Shown piece by piece: positions 62,579-64,000 of a stretch of DNA of 64,000 bases. A program made the position numbers and the translations under genes. Source of the DNA: an uncultured Lachnospiraceae bacterium. Lineage in GTDB: Bacteria > Bacillota > Clostridia > Lachnospirales > Lachnospiraceae. Positions within the stretch are counted from its first letter, which is position 1, and every line of letters starts with the position of its first letter. The stretch lies in the NCBI GenBank assembly GCA_902796005.1, contig CADBNF010000063.1:1-64000 (forward strand), in the 5' to 3' direction. Below the pieces are notes generated by a model, which worked only from the letters and a program-made list of their open reading frames with translations, searched no databases and was not told where the DNA came from.

Positions 62579-63220
62579 TTATTTTTTTACGCTGAAGGTC
62601 AGGCCGTCCCCCAAAGGCAGGATGGCGGTTTCCAGCTCCGGATCATGCCGGACCGCATACAGAAATTCCCGCATTCTGGCATGAATGGTCCGGTTCCGGC
62701 GTTCCACCGCAAACCTGGACTCCAGGATATCTCCCTCCTGCAGCACATTGTCCGCCACCAGCACGCTGCCCGGATGCATCCGCGCCTTCAGCCCGGGAAG
62801 GAAGCGGATATACTGGGCCTTCGCCGCATCCAAGAAGAGGAAATCAAAGGTTCCCTCCAGGTCATCCAGCCGTTCCTCCGCGTCGCCGAACACGAGGCGG
62901 ATCCGATCCTTGAAGCCGAAGCGTTCGAAATTCTCCCCGGCAAGGGCCGCATGCTTTTCGTAATCCTCCATCGTCACCACCCTGCATGCGGCAGGGGCAG
63001 CGGAGGCCATAAGCATGGCGGAAAAGCCCACAGCCGTACCGATTTCCAGAATGGAGGCCGGCTGCTTTAACGTTACCAGGGTGCGAAGAAAGGCCGCGGT
63101 TTCCCTTCTGACCACGGGTACGCCCTCCGCCCTTGCCCGGGTATACAGCTCCTCCAGGAAGGGTTCAAAGCCCGGATCCAGGGAATCGAGAAAGACGGCC
63201 ATGCGTCCGTCAGTTTCCAC
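62579..63220 (-). CDS. class I SAM-dependent O-methyltransferase
   Basis: 213 residues from GTG 63220, six bases after AGGAGG; the start lies inside the end of the upstream gene (11-base overlap). The SAM-binding motif I is ILEIGTAVGFSAMLMA, and FDFLFLDAAKAQYIRFLP is typical of the catechol O-methyltransferase-like group (PF01596); the TrmR enzyme of B. subtilis, which methylates tRNA, belongs to the same group and sits in a similar gene order. RNA modification is therefore a plausible role. Confidence 0.9.
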   Translation of the reverse strand: METDGRMAVFLDSLDPGFEPFLEELYTRARAEGVPVVRRETAAFLRTLVTLKQPASILEIGTAVGFSAMLMASAAPAACRVVTMEDYEKHAALAGENFERFGFKDRIRLVFGDAEERLDDLEGTFDFLFLDAAKAQYIRFLPGLKARMHPGSVLVADNVLQEGDILESRFAVERRNRTIHARMREFLYAVRHDPELETAILPLGDGLTFSVKK

Positions 63221-63629
63221 TGCTCTCCTCCTCCGGTGCGGGAGACATGACTGCGAGCATCTCATCCACCGTCATGGAGGTGTTCAGGGTATAGGTGCCC
63301 GGCACCTCCTTACCATGGTATTCGCTGATGTACTCCTGGATGATAAAGGCGGCGATGGATTCGTTAATCAGGCCGTTGCGCTCCAGCATCTCCCCGATGT
63401 CCTTCACCGACATATCCTCCGTCACCGTAACCGCTACAATCTGTCCCGGCGCTTCGGACACCGGGGTATAGGCCATAGCCTGGAAGCCGACGGAATAGGC
63501 CTTCCTGGCCAGAAAGACGCAGAATACACAGAAGCAGATAAGGATAAGCACCCAGAGGACGGTTTTCGCGCCGCCCACAAACATGCTGTATGCCTTATTC
63601 TTTCCGGTAAGCTTTTTCGGGAAATCCAT
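63210..63629 (-). CDS. MltG/YceG-like N-terminal domain protein, short form
   Basis: 139 residues. A basic cytosolic start is followed by a membrane span at about 23-45 (VLWVLILICFCVFCVFLARK), then a LysM-like domain (VTEDMSVKDIGEMLERNGLI) and YHGKEVPGTYTLNTSM, which matches the first part of MltG. The catalytic transglycosylase domain is absent, and the stop is followed directly by the next gene, so it is a short form and not a visible frameshift. It cannot cut glycan strands as MltG does and may only bind. It is encoded just after RNase J. Confidence 0.82.
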   Translation of the reverse strand: MDFPKKLTGKNKAYSMFVGGAKTVLWVLILICFCVFCVFLARKAYSVGFQAMAYTPVSEAPGQIVAVTVTEDMSVKDIGEMLERNGLINESIAAFIIQEYISEYHGKEVPGTYTLNTSMTVDEMLAVMSPAPEEESSGN

Positions 63630-63632
63630 AAA

Positions 63633-64000
63633 TCAGGCCTCCATAATAATCGGCAGGATCATGGGTCTTCTTCCGGTCTTTTTGAGGACGAAGGAACCCA
63701 GGTCCTCCCGGATCAGGCTCTTGATGCCGTTCCAGTCAATGGTTTTGCGGGAAAGGGCTTCGTAAAGCGCCTCCCTGGCGACGCCGGCGGCTTCCTCCAG
63801 CAGGTCCACCGACTCCTTCACATAGACAAAGCCCCGGGAGATGATCTCCGGGCCCGCAAGCACTTCGTAGCTTGCCTTTTCCAGGGTGAGCACCACGATG
63901 ATGATGCCCTCCTCCGCCAGATGCTGCCTGTCCCGGATAACCACATTTCCCACGTCACCCACGCCGAGGCCGTCCACCATGACCGCGCCGGCAGGCACCC
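63633..64000 (-). CDS. rnj: ribonuclease J, C-terminal part (5' end outside window)
   Basis: 121 residues of a longer protein. GDVGNVVIRDRQHLAEEGIIIVV and EIISRGFVYVKES match the beta-CASP/C-terminal region of RNase J1/J2, and the tail LKKTGRRPMILPIIMEA is typical. The gene enters from the right edge. It is a 5' exonuclease and endonuclease of mRNA decay in Firmicutes. Its stop lies 3 bases before the MltG-like start, so it leads the five-gene unit. Other family member names (J1 or J2) cannot be chosen from this fragment. Confidence 0.93.
   Translation of the reverse strand, partial: VPAGAVMVDGLGVGDVGNVVIRDRQHLAEEGIIIVVLTLEKASYEVLAGPEIISRGFVYVKESVDLLEEAAGVAREALYEALSRKTIDWNGIKSLIREDLGSFVLKKTGRRPMILPIIMEA

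Overview
The window is most consistent with a member of the Clostridia, probably Lachnospiraceae. The supporting marks are CodY, a CIRCE-controlled groES-groEL pair, a preQ1-I riboswitch, a one-polypeptide pyruvate:ferredoxin oxidoreductase, GBS_Bsp-like repeat surface proteins, strong AGGAGG ribosome sites, and Firmicutes-type promoters (TTGACA-17-TATAAT variants) in short AT-rich gaps between GC-rich genes. It reads as ordinary, gene-dense chromosome. I saw no insertion sequences, prophage, CRISPR array, tRNA or rRNA. Most genes lie on the minus strand.

Layout: (1) 1-654 is the 5' part of an alpha/beta hydrolase gene. (2) 824-12065 is one long leftward operon: dipeptide epimerase, three cytosolic serine hydrolases of the beta-lactamase fold, then a complete peptide ABC importer (oppBCDF-type plus binding lipoprotein). 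It looks like a pathway that imports peptides, cleaves them and epimerises the dipeptides. (3) 12163-17875 holds a MATE exporter, a YARHG lipoprotein, an arylamine N-acetyltransferase and an Fe-S aldo/keto reductase. (4) 17895-21802 is an xth-argS-HAD-CPBP protease operon. (5) 21988-25125 holds ilvE, a queuosine-precursor transporter/SDR operon behind a preQ1-I riboswitch, and a DUF1292 protein. (6) 25174-35355 holds nifJ, recJ, a long Glu/Ala/Pro-rich bitopic protein, galE, proC and an HtrA protease.

(7) 35474-42681 is a surface-polysaccharide operon: dTDP-rhamnose genes rfbB, rfbA and rfbC, a Wzm/Wzt-type ABC exporter, an unknown bitopic protein and a large two-domain glycosyltransferase. 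rfbD is absent. (8) 42832-51143 is a three-gene operon for secreted cell-wall proteins: a CotH-like protein, a GBS_Bsp-repeat L,D-transpeptidase, and a GBS_Bsp-repeat protein ending in a lysozyme-like domain. Regions 7 and 8 together form about 16 kb devoted to the envelope. (9) 51321-53315 is groES-groEL with its CIRCE operator. (10) 53435-60246 holds codY, topA, a zinc alcohol dehydrogenase preceded by a 24-codon ORF, and comM-dprA. (11) 60223-64000 is a leftward operon: RNase J (3' part only), an MltG-like N-domain protein, an O-methyltransferase, a U32 peptidase and a GntR/LacI-type regulator.

The least described parts are the peptide-epimerase-hydrolase operon, the paired GBS_Bsp repeat enzymes with CotH, and the SDR gene co-transcribed behind the preQ1 riboswitch. 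Functions come from motifs read by eye; no database search was run.
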